Source of the DNA: Gymnogyps californianus
Lineage: Eukaryota > Chordata > Aves > Accipitriformes > Cathartidae
DNA: 64,000 nucleotides
Assembly (NCBI RefSeq): GCF_018139145.2
Contig: NC_059478.1
Coordinates: 22,661,001-22,725,000, forward strand
Reading direction: 5' to 3'
Shown here in pieces: positions 28,452 to 40,500 of the stretch (its first letter is position 1; every line of letters begins with the position of its first letter). The notes under the pieces were generated by a model, which was given only the letters and a program-made list of their open reading frames with translations, was not told where the DNA came from and searched no databases. Position numbers and translations under genes: made by a program.

Positions 28452-28557
28452 TCCCTGTCCAACAGCCCCAGGCAGAGCTCCACAGGAGCCATGCCATGGG
28501 CTCTGCTTCTGAAAAACACTCCAGATCTCCAGGAGTCTTAAAATAGAGGTGGTGATT

Positions 28558-28628
28558 GATTATAATATTATATATTATTATATATAATATTAAATGTTAT
28601 ATATATATATACATTTACACACATATAT
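28558..28628. repeat. AT-rich, partly palindromic tract
   Basis: Alternating TA, TATAAT and TATTA units with a (TA)n run and an ACACATATATA end. Self-complementary over much of its length and likely unstable. It lies in PTGFR intron 2. Confidence 0.85.
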
Positions 28629-31600
28629 AAAGGCACCAAAACAAGTTCACTACCACTGAGCAGGTGCAGAAGTCAAAGTTCAGTTCCACACCAGACACCA
28701 TAAAGGATGATCCAGGGTCTTGTGCCTCTAACGTCATCTAAAGGTGATTTTTAGCACAGGACAGTGACTGAACATATAAGTCCACTTGGGGAAAAAAAAA
28801 AAAATAAATCTAATAGTGAAGTAAATCTGCAGTTGAATTATAGTATTGGATAGACTTGATTTTGGTAGCCATGCACATATGACAATTGATGTAACACCAG
28901 ACTAGATTAAAAACAGAAGAAAAATAAACAAAGCAAACCCCCCATCAGATGGAGAATCACACCAAATAAATCTAAACTCTTGTATCTGCAAACCACATGT
29001 GGCATAAACTGCATCACCTCCCTCTGCTTTCTCTTCCAAAGGTTTGTTTGGTTTCTAATCACTTTGGTTTATATCGAGGCAATTCACTCTCATGTAACAT
29101 TTTGTTCTTTATGCTCTTTGGGATAGAGAACATGGGTAAAATTCACATTTCAAAGATTGACACTGACTTCTAAATTTAGCTTTGAGAAAAAATTAAACAA
29201 GCAAATGATTGCAAAACAAGCATGTATTTAGCTACTTTGCCAAGTAACTTCACCTATAAACACCTGCTCACATTTATTTCAAGAAATACTTGTTTTGGTA
29301 TATGCAGATTATATTATAGAATGTAAACCATTCATTTCACAAATTAAAAGCCCTGAGAGGTTTCAGATAAATCGGACAAGTAGATTTGGACCAGCAATTC
29401 ATCGTAAATCATACGCCTTGATAAACCCTGGATCTCTCTATTGTAGCATTTTAGCAGTACATTCCTGGCAAAACTTTATTCCACTGCATCTGTATGCTCC
29501 ACTGCAGTCCAATAACACTTGCTAAATTAACACTGCACTTATATTTCTGTTTGCATTCAGTGAACAGAATGCTATCGAAACAAAGATTGGGTAATTCAGA
29601 GAATTAACTTTGATGTAAACTCAACGATCCAACAGCTAAGAAAGGTAATACCTACCAAGGACTCCGTCCTATTGCATTTCCCAGACTACCGAACTCTCTG
29701 GCTAAAACACTAATTGTTCACTTCCTTGAAACTTTGTTTCAGGAACTAAAACCTACCTTACACTAACTTTTTTTTTAACTTCTCGTTTCTAACATAGATT
29801 TGTCCATATGGCAGAACTATTTTCCATACTGCCAGGCTAATTTTGGTGATAGTTCAGCTCATCTCATTTCAAAAGAGATCCAGAAGCAAAGCGTCACGAG
29901 CCTGAACGCACAGAGAGCACCGGCAGATTTGCCACCCAATGAATCAGAACTGCTTGTGTATCACCCTCTCTCTGCAACACAGTCCCGAAAACTACCATGT
30001 ACAAAATTAAGCAAGAAGTCATTCACTGGTCTGTATCACCAGGCGATGAAAACGCCAAACTCTGAAAAGGCTCTGAAAAAAAAAATTGCTGCTGGAACAA
30101 TAATTGATTGTCACCTAAAACTTAGATGAAGTTAAATACTTTAACAAAAGTAGTGCTGTGCTTTCATTAAAGATTGTCAGGATTTTTAAAATTATGGTTT
30201 TATAATTAATAAAAATTGAAAGGTGTAACAAAATTACCAACACTGAAAAAACAACCACAGTAGTTGCAATTTAGCATTCCTTCATATGTTGAATAAATGA
30301 AGTATCTCTTTTGAATTAAAACAGTCTGTAGCTCTTTTGACACCCAAGGGCTTTTTAAAAACCAAATTAATTCCAACCTTTAAGGACAGTTATTTTATCT
30401 GAAAATAAATGTCACCAGAGGATAATATACTGTCTTTTCATGAAAAGTAAACCCATCATTTGAGTTGCTTTTCTTGAAAACCATTCTGTGGCTTGCCCCA
30501 GACAAATTTCAGAAGGTGTTTGGAAGTAACTGGAAGGAAGTTCATTACAAAACCTTGCTATGCTGTTCTGACTTTGTTTACGCTCTATACGCTACAGCCA
30601 TGACACTGACAAAAGCCAGCATGAATTTAAACTATGCTGCAGAGCAAGCCTAGAAAAATTCTCTGTGTGTTGAACAAAAGTGAGACAGTTTTTGTGCATT
30701 TCAGTGATGCAGAGATTTATATCCGGACTCTCTCCTTGAAGTCTGCGATACTGGATTAATTAAATGCTACCTGCCAGATATACCCAACTGCTGCAGCTAG
30801 GCTAATATCAGTACCTAATTTAGAACTAGTTCAGGTAACTCTATACTATACCACAGGCAGTGAGTAGATGAGATATAGCTAGATCTGACTCAGATCGCAG
30901 ATTTAAATTTCTATATTTGTAAGCTCAAATCAAAATTGCTCCTCATTCATATCAGCGGAAAACTATGAGACCTTGTTTCTAGGAAACAAATTAAGATTTC
31001 ATACTACTTGGGACTTAACCTCTCTCATCCTAGTAAAAAAATAAATTTTCTTCCGTCAAGTTTACTACAGTAAAAAGAGTCACAGTTAATACCAGCTTTA
31101 TAACGCCATCATACAACAGGAGCCGTCAAATTCTTTCCCATATCATAATCCCGCTTCCTTTGACCCTGCTCACTGACAGAGCACACGCTAACATGAGCAA
31201 CACTTACTGCTTTGGAAGAGCCACAGCAGTTACCAGCAAGCAGTCCTAAGTTACAGCCAGGACAGCTGAGAAAGCTCACCAACTGCACAGAGCAGCTTTG
31301 CTAGTCATCTGTCCAGATTACAAACCCAGCTTGGTTAGGTCTAAACCAAATTTTTATTTTAACCCACTGCCAACCACTGTTTTTTAACATGACTCTAAAG
31401 TAAAGCCCTTAATTCCCTGCTAATGGAGTGGAGGATTTTTACGTTCTTAACTGTTATGTTCTGCAACACAGTTCACAAGTAGCAGTAAACCGCAATAATA
31501 ACAACGAACAGACTACCATAAATAAAAAATTATATGAACCACAGTATAGACTAAACAGACTTGCCACTCCAAGATTTCACTGAATTTTTGGACAAGCTCA

Positions 31601-31917
31601 ATATTTGCTCTGATTTATTCTAGCCACCATTCTGCTACCACTGTCTGCTTCACAGCACGGGAAATACAGTCCTCACAGTCCCTACATATTTAGCTCATTC
31701 AATGTATTTTGCATATGGTCAGAAGCAGAGAATAATTACCACTTTTGTTACAGATGCATAGGTACATACATTATGGGCAATATGCTGTAAAATCAATACA
31801 TTGAAGATTGAATGCAGCTGTTACCACAGCTAAAGCACCTTAAAACCTGGAGATAAAAAAGTATAACTTTTATACAGTGATGTGCATTAAAAATTGGCAA
31901 ACACATTAGGCTCTTAC

Positions 31918-32765
31918 CAGGAATGGACTCCAGCAAATGCAAGAAACACACATTATAGCCAAGAGCTGAATGATCATTTCAAAATGATGAGATCTGCCTT
32001 GTCTTTGTTGACTTTTAAATTTGACTCTTAAGAGGGTAACTCCTGTGACAGCATTGCACAAGAATGAAATAGCAAGGGCCAGTAACCCAAGGCAAGAAAA
32101 AAGTAAGAGATAAAATCTGTCTTCCCAGTCCTCAACATGTTCTGTTTTATAGAAGCACCAGGTCCTCGATGCTTGAATTTGATAGGCTCTAAACCTAAGA
32201 ATAGGCAGCAAAGCTATAAGAACAGCAAACAGACATACCATAGTCAACATCATTTTCACATGTTTAGAAGTCATTTTTGTAGAGTGAAATATTGGCTTAG
32301 TGACTCCAATGCACCGTTCAACAGCCATCACACTGCCCAGTAAGAGCGGGCACAAACCAAAGAAAACCATGCAAATGCCAAAAACACTGCAAAGAATGTT
32401 GGACTGGTTAAATCGAATCCAGTCTTTATCCGATGCATACACAAACACTGCAATGGCTCCATTGATGAGGTGGCCGAAGAGATCTGTGACGACCAAACCA
32501 CTAGCAAGAAGCAAAAAGGAGGCTTTTGATTTCTGTCTAAATCGCTGATATGCCTTCATAAGAATTGCTATTGCAAGACTGTTGGACAAAATTCCCACCG
32601 TCATGAAGATTATTGAAAAGAAAACAGAAATCTTCTTCTCCGTGTGGCAGGTCGTGTTTTTCAAGATTCCAAATCCAGCCAGCCCTGGTGATTTTGAACT
32701 GTTCATGGTTAGGAAAAGAGAGGCAGCCCTCAAAACATTTCAGCAGTCTTGCAACCAAAAGGCAT
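31918..32765 (-). CDS. PTGFR: PTGFR first coding exon (FP receptor, N-terminus to TM6)
   Basis: This exon encodes residues 1-263 of the prostaglandin F2-alpha receptor, a plasma-membrane class A GPCR that couples mainly to Gq. Coding runs from the ATG at 32706-32704 (A at -3) to 31918; 32765-32707 is 5' UTR. Visible features are N-glycosylation sequons at N2 and N17, TM1 about 26-50, TM2 about 64-88, TM3 about 105-129 ending in the prostanoid-type ERC motif (130-132, in place of DRY), TM4 about 148-170, the ECL2 signature SRTWCFY (180-186), TM5 about 197-222, ICL3 about 227-242 and TM6 from 243. C106 and C184 are placed for the conserved disulfide. The exon ends CTG|GTAAGAG, a strong donor, at the end of TM6 where prostanoid-receptor genes share an intron. 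I chose this ATG because the following residues align with my recollection of the mammalian N-terminus; upstream in-frame extension lacks an ATG. The acceptor at 32766-32768 (TTGCAG after a T-rich run) is the best of two candidates. Identity is near certain; the UTR boundary is inferred. Confidence 0.96.
32730..32765 (-). promoter_or_regulatory. PTGFR: Upstream ORF in the PTGFR 5' leader
   Basis: If the acceptor at 32766 is used, the exon begins directly with ATG, opening an 11-codon ORF (MPFGCKTAEMF) that stops with TGA at 32732-32730, 23 bases before the receptor ATG at 32706. A second ATG in the same frame lies two codons before that stop. Short uORFs of this kind can lower initiation at the main start. 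Whether this one is translated is unknown, and its initiation context depends on the last bases of exon 1. Confidence 0.5.
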
Positions 32766-33983
32766 CTGCAATATTAAAAACAAATATACACACACTGTAA
32801 AAGGCATACCACTGTTCAAATGACATTTGAAGCAGAAATTCCATAATATTAGTCTGTGGTACAAATCTAATTTTCCGGTTTTCTGAGTGATATGATATGG
32901 CGTCATATTTTAAACACATCAGTCACAAGATAAAACAATTATCTGCATGCATTATACAATGCAGATATAGCGTACAGTATCTTTATAGTCTCTGCACATA
33001 TAAGATACACAAAATAATGTATAAAATATATAACGCTCATGTACATATAATCAGAGAAACCACACAAAACATTCTGGTGGTTAAACTACGTATATAAACA
33101 AATGTTTTTGCAACATACTCGTAGAATGAAAGTATTTATCAGCCCAGTCACAGTCAAAAGTGAGATACTCAAACTGGAATGTTTTGAGATGATAATCACA
33201 CTCCATTTTTCTTCTCACTGGTAAGCATTTATTTTCAAAACAATGTCCTAACATCTTCCAAGTAATTCTCCTCTCACAATTCAATGTTTTAAAGCTTTAA
33301 CCTAACCAACACTGAAGTCTCCAACTGAAGCACAAACTTGTATTTTAGACGCTCCCTTATTCAGAAGCCAATACGGCAAGTTACTTTACACTTTATCTCC
33401 CATCTCCACTCTCAGGACATTCCTGCTGGCAAAAACTTCCCACGCAGAAATAAAGAGCCGGCTTTAATAACGCACGTTACAAAGAGGCGCTGGAGTCTCT
33501 CGGTTACCGAGCTAGATCAGCAACCGGGCACGCCGGAGCCAAAGGTATTTCTGCCATTCAGGACTGCTAAACGGGAGCGCAGCCGGCAAACCCCTCAGAG
33601 GGAGCACCTTCCGCGCCTTCCCTCCCCACCTCCCGGGAGCGCGGCAGCCGCGCTCAGAGCGAGCCCCGGCGGCCGCGCGAGCACGTGGGCAGCGCCGGGC
33701 GAACCCGGGGAGCGCGCCCGAGGCAGCGGCGCTCCCGCCCGCCGCCCCGCAGCGCCCCTTCGCCACCAGCAGCGCCCTTAAGTGCCCGCCGCTGCCGCCG
33801 GGGGCGGGGCGAGCCCGCCACGCCGGGCACAAGTGCCACCGGCGGCTGCCGGTACCGGCCCCGACCCGCCTGGCTCCGCGGCGCGCCCCCCGCGCCTTCG
33901 CACCCCGCAGGGTTCCCACCGCCTAAGCCCCGCCGGCGCGCACCGCTCCTTCCCCGCCCCGGTCCCGGCCCGCCGCCGCTCAC
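32766..33983 (-). other. PTGFR: Probable PTGFR intron 1 (5' UTR intron)
   Basis: This interval lies between a good minus-strand donor in the CpG island (GGAG|GTGAGC, GT at 33983-33982) and the acceptor before the coding exon (TTGCAG, ending at 32766). A non-coding first exon followed by an intron is the usual arrangement in mammalian PTGFR. The donor choice is inferred from sequence alone. The left part is AT-rich unique sequence; the right part enters the CpG island. No coding sequence is evident. Confidence 0.5.
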
Positions 33984-34560
33984 CTCCGCTTCGCTCGGCG
34001 GCGCCGGGGAGAGGCGCGGCGGCGCAGCGCGGTGCCCCGCCGGCCAACGCCGCCCGGCCCGCCGTCACCGCTGCCGCTCCCCCGCCCGGCGTCGCCCGCC
34101 TCCCGCCCGCCCTCCGCCTTCCCTCCCGGCCTCCCGCCCCGCTTCCCCGCCCGCCGCCCCCGGCCCGGGGCCCGGCCACCCCTCAGCGCCCGGGCCGTCG
34201 CGCTGCCCGGCCCCGTCTCCCCGCGAGGGCCGCGCCGTCGCGCCGCGGGGGTCGCTGCTGCCCCCCGCGCTGCGCGGGGCGACCGGGGGGCTGCGAGCGC
34301 GCCCGGGGACGCGGCACCTGCCCCCCGACACCCAGCCCCGGCGTCCCTTTGCCCGGCCCTTCGGGAGGGGGCTGCGGGGCAATTCGGGCAGCTCCGGGGG
34401 CGCCCGGCTCTGCCCCAGGGAGGTGGAGACCCTGAGCTCAGGCCTTCCCCCGCCGCGGGAGCAGGGAGAGGTGCAGGGAGCTCGTCCCTCGCACACCAGC
34501 CCGGAGCCTCCCGCCTTGCTGTGCCGGGCTGCAGAGAGGTGTCTCCGGCAAGGAGGGCCA
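33480..34560 (-). promoter_or_regulatory. PTGFR: CpG island, likely PTGFR promoter
   Basis: This is the only stretch of the window that is strongly GC-rich and dense in undepleted CpG; the flanks on both sides are AT-rich and CpG-poor. The densest part is about 33640-34400. It lies 0.8-1.9 kb upstream of the PTGFR coding exon on its strand, so it most likely contains the transcription start and non-coding exon 1. GC-box-like GGGGCGGGG strings are present (for example around 33800), and no TATA box stands out. Long open frames on both strands (for example 33685-34656 plus and 34065-34664 minus) are proline, arginine, alanine and glycine-rich products of GC-rich DNA, not genes. Boundaries are estimated by eye. 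Confidence 0.8.
33978..33987 (-). other. PTGFR: Candidate splice donor of PTGFR non-coding exon 1
   Basis: The minus strand reads GGAG|GTGAGC here, a near-consensus donor inside the CpG island, with the last exon base at 33984. Exon 1 would extend upward from 33984 into the island; its 5' end cannot be placed from sequence. A second strong donor, AAG|GTAAGC, lies outside the island with its last exon base at 35289 and could serve an alternative first exon. Confidence 0.45.
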
Positions 34561-37500
34561 GGCTGCCTTGTCACATCACAGCGCCAGGCGACAAGGCCAC
34601 CCCAGCCAGGCAGGAGGAGTTCTTGCTTGCCCACGGTGCTGCAGCCACAGCAGTAGCAACTCATGGGGCAACCAAGAGACCGTATCTGTCCTCAGCCACA
34701 GCCTCGCCCCTTCACTTTCCATGTGCTTCTGCCCAACCACCCTTTTCACCAGCACGCGGGGAGCTCAGGAAGGGGTAGCCCCCAGCAATACTGCCATGGG
34801 ATGCAGCTGTGCGCATCACTAGACACACGCCCTTTGCACCTACTGGATCGGGTAGAGCTAATGGTGCTCCTTAGACCATTTCTCCACTGGAGCAATACGA
34901 CGAGAACACAGCCAGACAAGGAGTTGATACTACGGATAAGGCTGGAGATCCAAAGGTTCTTCATTTCCCATCACGTACTCAGGCTGTTAGAACTTGAAGT
35001 TACGGGTGACTTTTAAGTTCTCTCATCCGTCAATGTCCAGGACTACCAAACAGGCCTGAATGGGGATTTTTATTAAAAACTCTTACTACAGAAATAAGCC
35101 AAAATATAAAATCGAGGTCAAAATATAAAATCAAACTGTAAAATATTATGGAATTTCTCATGGGCAAGAATGATGGAGAACTTGTATTTGCTTCCATTGA
35201 GACACAGCCTTGAGTTGTACTACTCCTAACTCCACAGGGCAATTACTTAAAAATTAAAATTCTCAAACATGTCACAGTTTTTGCTTACCTTCATATCTTG
35301 AATACTGTGGATACAATTTTCCTCTCCCTAATCCACCAGTGAGGTAATACAGGCCAACTAAATCCATTCTTTCAAATAGTATTTCAAGTCACATACATAA
35401 ACAGTTAAAAGCACCATGCAATGTCCTTCTTCCTCAAAATGCTTGTCAGATTTTGGCATCTTATCATACAATGAGCAAAAATGGTCAATTTGGTCTGATT
35501 GGGACCTATAAATTCCCAGAAATTCTTTTTTTAAGACAACAATAAAATATAAAAGCATCTCAAAATACATTACTGCCCATTAAAGTTCAGAGGAAAAGAG
35601 TTTATTCTATGTCTCCCTGCCCAGAAATAAGTGGAGATGGAGATCTCAAACTACAAACAGCTTGCACCATGCCCTTCTTTCCTAGCCAGATCTCTTCACC
35701 CATCCCTCCTGAAATGGGGGGCAATTCTGTTTGAAAAGAAGCAATGAAGTTGGTACTTCAAGACCCTGCAGTCTGGGAGGTAGAAGCTAAAACGCCATTA
35801 TCAGGTAGATTGAGCCAAAGAGAAGAACAGAAAAACCTCAAGGCAGATGTTTCAGTGTGCTTGTAAAAATGTGGTTAGAGTAAGGAAGGAAAACACAGGC
35901 TTGTAGAGTGCATCCTGAGAAAAGCAGTGGTCTGACAAAAGGAGGGAGAGTGACATTTCAGTTGCTGCAAAGATGGGGAAAGGAGAGCAAGAAATAGTGT
36001 TGGGAAAGTAAATATATAAACTTCTGTCTCTCTTTTCAGACAACAGGCATACAAGAGTGCTCCTGCACCTGTACAGCTTGAAAAGCACTAAGTGCCAGAT
36101 CACAGTTTTGAATGTTAGCAAAGCAGCAGGCATGTTAAGCATCGACATAAGCAGGACAGATACGTCTGCAGCTCAGCCCTGTACACATTTTTGTGCTCCT
36201 GATACAAGAATAACTGAAATAATGGCTTCTCTGGAATGGGGTGATTTTGTGGGGTTATGGCTGAGCAGGATGGTGACTTCAGAAGGTGTTGGAGGAGTGA
36301 AAACTGGCAATGACACCAGCAGAACTAAGTTTTTCACACTGACTGATGGTCAGCTCTTTTCATTTCCTATTACTGATGAAAACAGGAGTGACCAAAACTG
36401 TCCCATCACAGCCTCTGCTGTGGGTCCTGGCTGGGGGGGCACTGCTTTCTCAGGGGGGAGCAGTCTCTTCACAGGTCGTACACCTGAGCCGGAGCTGTGG
36501 GAAGGGAAAGGAAGGATTAATGTCATCTTAACCAGGGCAGCGGCTCTTCCGCTCATCAACAGTTCGCCAATCAACCAATAGTGAGCTGGGCTTGACAGAG
36601 TCCCTTATATGACTGAAAACAAAAGCTATAGGTGCAGGAGTCACATGGGAGTGTTTTTTAGAGGCTATATTGCTCTGGCTGTTCAAAGGCTGCAAAAGAC
36701 TGAAGAACTGAAGTTGTGCCATTGGCTTGGCTCACTGACTTGAACATTTCTGAACGTGTTTTGGAGCCTGTGTTTGTTATAAAACCCTGGACTCCTGGAT
36801 ACTCCAAGGATCAAGAAGATAAATACTCGTTTTGCCGCAAGTTTCAAGCTGAATGAAGGAATTGGCATTCCCTGCTCATGTTCAATGGGTTTGAATTCAG
36901 AAGCATTGGTATAACATATACGCAGAGATAAAAAGACAGTCTGCATCTCCATGTGCTGTGATAATTGCAATCCACCCATTGGTTACCAGACTCCAAACAG
37001 TGGGAGGAAAATGTAAAAAAACTCTTCTGGATGGGGAAGCATGTTGCTGGTTGGCAAATGAAGTGTATATTAAGCAAATCCTCAAAGCTTCCTGCTACAA
37101 ATCCAGAAACATACTCAAGTGTTGCACTAATTTTTCACTAAAGACCAACTCCAGGCCACCTTGCTGTAAATGAACAGGTAGACATTTCAGTAGCAGCATC
37201 AAAGGTGCTAGAATGCAAGTACAAACAATATCTCTTCCTCTTTTGTCATCTTCTCTTAAATTTCTTGTGCAGCCTTCAATGACAGTTACTATATACTTTT
37301 ATTACATGATTCACAGTTCTTGCTGCAAAACATTGGAAACCTTTTTTTCTCTGTACATGACAACAGTAAATGTCATCTTTCCAACTAATTACATTTAGTG
37401 AAATATCAGTGATATAAAAGTCTTTATATTTAGGAGACAAAAGTAGTAAATCAAAATAACTATGGATGGAAATTAATAAAATAGGATCAGATTTGGGACA

Positions 37501-40500
37501 CCTCAGTCAAAATTGTCAGTGAAAATCCATCACTTAAATGCCACATTGTTCAGCCCATAATTGTTTGAGACAAAAAAGACTTCTGAGGTCACAGACATTG
37601 ACAACGAGTCCTACTGCACCCATTGCCGTGAGGGGTTAGAGTTACTGCCTTCCATTTCTTCGAAATTAGCAGTCCTTCAGGACGTCCTTCTCCTCTGGAA
37701 TTAGTATTATCCCTGCCACCCCCATGGAGCGACTTCTATCAGAGATCCAACTATACAAGATGAATGAGGTATTCAAATGAAAAAGTAGATATTCAGATGA
37801 AGGTAAGAAAGGAGATTTAGAGTAGATGGGATTTACATCAGGCGGTATTGTACATTTTTTGATGCATACACACCGTTCTAAATATTGTATGGCTGGCAAA
37901 AAAAATGAAATTAGTGCAAATGACGAGTTTCAAGAGGCCAATAAACAATACTGAGAGGTGAGTTGGGCAGAGGCTTGCTCTGTTCTGAAGCTAGCAATAG
38001 GCAGACAGCAGAAACATGGAGATGAAAAATTACAGTCTCGAAAGTCTGAGTCACTCCTTAAGAACACTGGCATTACTAATTCTTGTATTTTTAGTGGCAT
38101 TATTTAGTATTCTCATTATTAGAAAACGAGGAACAATTTACATGTCTGGAGGTTGTTAACTTGGTTTTACAGCAGATTTTCAAAGAGATTGTGGTTTTAA
38201 ATCACACATAAATGGAGGACAATTCGCAATATCATTTCATGAAACAGTTAAGACTGATCAACGCTGATTTTGCTTTAGAAATTAATTACACCTCACGTCT
38301 GGAAAGTGTAGGCAGAAAATGAGGTCAGTAATATGGAAGGTGATGATCTACATAGTAAAATTGCAGTAAGTGCATAATAAAGGATGTCACCAATTCTTAA
38401 GCATTTGAAGGCTCATATAAATTTAACAAATAAAGCTTTCTTAAAAGCATTATGTGACTGTTGCGTCCCCTTTCAGAATCAGGTATAGTTTCTGATTTAG
38501 GTCCTGGCTTGATAGTGTTAAGACAAAACTGTAAGTTTCTGCCCAAGCTAGACAATAGATGTTTTATAAGAACACGTGCACTATCATACTGGTGTGCAGT
38601 TAGACAGTGTAGGTACCTGAAGCAAGAAATGGAAGTTGCAATATGTTTCCTCAAAGATCTAGTCTCAGGATCCTGGGTTTGCTTGATTCTTGAGGAGGGT
38701 GGATAAAATACATACTTCCAGTATCCTGACATATTCAAAATACTCGTTTTAAAATATATTAAAATGCTTCTCCGATTAAAAAAAGTATGGTTCAGCAGAA
38801 TGCACTGAACAGCTCATCCATGGCTTTGTCATTCAGATAACTGCCGCTCTGACCTTCATGCCTTACCATGAAGTAGTTCATAAAGCAGTCACAAATTCTG
38901 GCATAAGTACTGCCTGAATTGGGACACTGGCCAATGCAGTTAAAGGAGGAAATTCCTAGGTAGTTAAATATAAATTAATGGTGTTTTGTAACAAGCCCCA
39001 GATCAGTTCAGGAGGTTAAAAACACCAACATGCCAGTAGGCATTCACTATCAGAGTGGAATAAAAACAAGAAAGGTCATCAGGAATCGTAACAACAAACA
39101 TGCATCCTTTTGCTGAGATTTCCACCTGCTGATATCTAAAAAGGGCCTGTTCGCTCTTACTGGAAGTACAACTGTGGATAATAGTGTTTTATTTTCTAAA
39201 CATCCCTATCAGCAGGGAAGTTCAACTCTTTGCTTCTTGATAATGAGACATGCCTCCTGGCAAATGAGGTAAGAGTTGCTGTAGACAGAACAAAGGGGAA
39301 ATATTCACAGTTTCCCTGGTGAAGTTTGAAGGGGGGAGGGGAGGTGGGATGCAGAGGTTTGCTATAATTTGTGACATTCACATTTGCATTGTAGTTCTTT
39401 TCACTAGGAAGAGCAAAGACAGATTTTCTGTTTTCATCTAGGTCTTGATCCTGTCACAAGAAGAGTCCAAGAAGTCCATTCAGAGGCATTCCTTTAGCCA
39501 AGGAATTTGGCCATCAAATGGCTGATGGGCCTATTGGTAGCAAATAAACAGATTCTTTCTGAGACACCAGCAGACCTGCAAAGCAATTCCTTGATGAGCA
39601 GACCAAAAATGTCAGCTAAACTTCTGAAACAGCTGAATTTGACCTAGTCATCATGGCCAAACCGTGTTAGCAGAGGAGGAGAGAGCTCAAGCATCCATCA
39701 CCCAGCTATCAAACACGCAGACAAAACTTCAAGTGGAAAAAAATTACTAAACCCAGAAGTTTCCAGTCTAAGCCAGAATATTTGCAATACGGCAGGATAT
39801 GCAATACAACAAAAAAAAAAATTGATTCTTTAATGTCTTAGTCACATTTGTTCTTAGTAATGTTTGCATAAACATAAAAATGAAGATGCTGCTTATTGGT
39901 CAAATGATTCACTAACAGATCATGCCAACGAATGCTAAATATTAGAAGTAGCTACTGAAACCTTTCATTACATCAGTTTATTGATTTGCATTTGTTCCTG
40001 TTTAGAGATACACTTTCATCTTAATCACATACTGTCACTCTAAAATGATTTGATTACTACAAACAGTGCCTAACTTGGTTATAATAGAAAGAACTGGAGG
40101 ACAGTAATTCCCCTTCTTTCCTCTTCCACTTGCAAACCTTATGTATCTGGTACTTTCTTGATACCTTTTTTTTCTATTATGTCACTACAAGGCATACATG
40201 GGAGACGGTTAGGATCCTTCTGTGTGTAGTTTGATTCTTTCTTATATACAGTTTTACACATTACATTGTACAAGTATGCCCCTTAGAAATGAGGGAAGAG
40301 GAACAGAATAATAGCAAGGTGATTATATAGCAGGTGTGTCACTGAAACATCTTTTAACTACTTTTTAAATATTGACTATGAAGTAATCTGAGGATGTTCT
40401 TCCTATAAATCCACAAATTTGCAAGCATACCCTTCAAGAATTTCTAGGAAGCTTCATGTAGTAATTCTGTACCCATTTGGCTGGCTTTAATGAATAGTAG

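Larger units (their letters stand above)
13363..31917 (-). other. PTGFR: PTGFR intron 2 (18.6 kb, phase 0)
   Basis: This intron separates the two coding exons, with GTAAGAG at the donor (31917) and TTTTCAG at the acceptor (13363). It falls between codons 263 and 264 at the end of TM6, a position shared across prostanoid-receptor genes. Apart from the repeats listed separately (CR1 at 24624-25183, tandem duplications at 23484 and 28399, an AT-rich tract at 28558) I see only AT-rich unique sequence with short, unconvincing ORFs on both strands. If the intron were retained, translation would add three residues (VRA) and stop at 31906, giving a receptor with only six TM segments. Confidence 0.9.

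Noticed and set aside
28558..28628. AT-rich tract as a replication origin or attachment site
   Set aside because: Simple AT-rich repeats are common in vertebrate introns and nothing else supports either role.
32707..32733. In-frame upstream extension of the receptor start
   Set aside because: The nine extra codons begin with TTG rather than ATG, and the conserved N-terminus begins at the ATG at 32706.
32137..32800. Plus-strand ORFs at 32137-32343, 32300-32548 and 32582-32800
   Set aside because: They are antisense shadows of the PTGFR coding exon.
33685..34656. 323-codon plus-strand ORF and other long ORFs in the CpG island on both strands
   Set aside because: GC-rich DNA has few stop codons. 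The products are low-complexity proline, arginine, alanine and glycine strings with several overlapping frames open at once and no domain.
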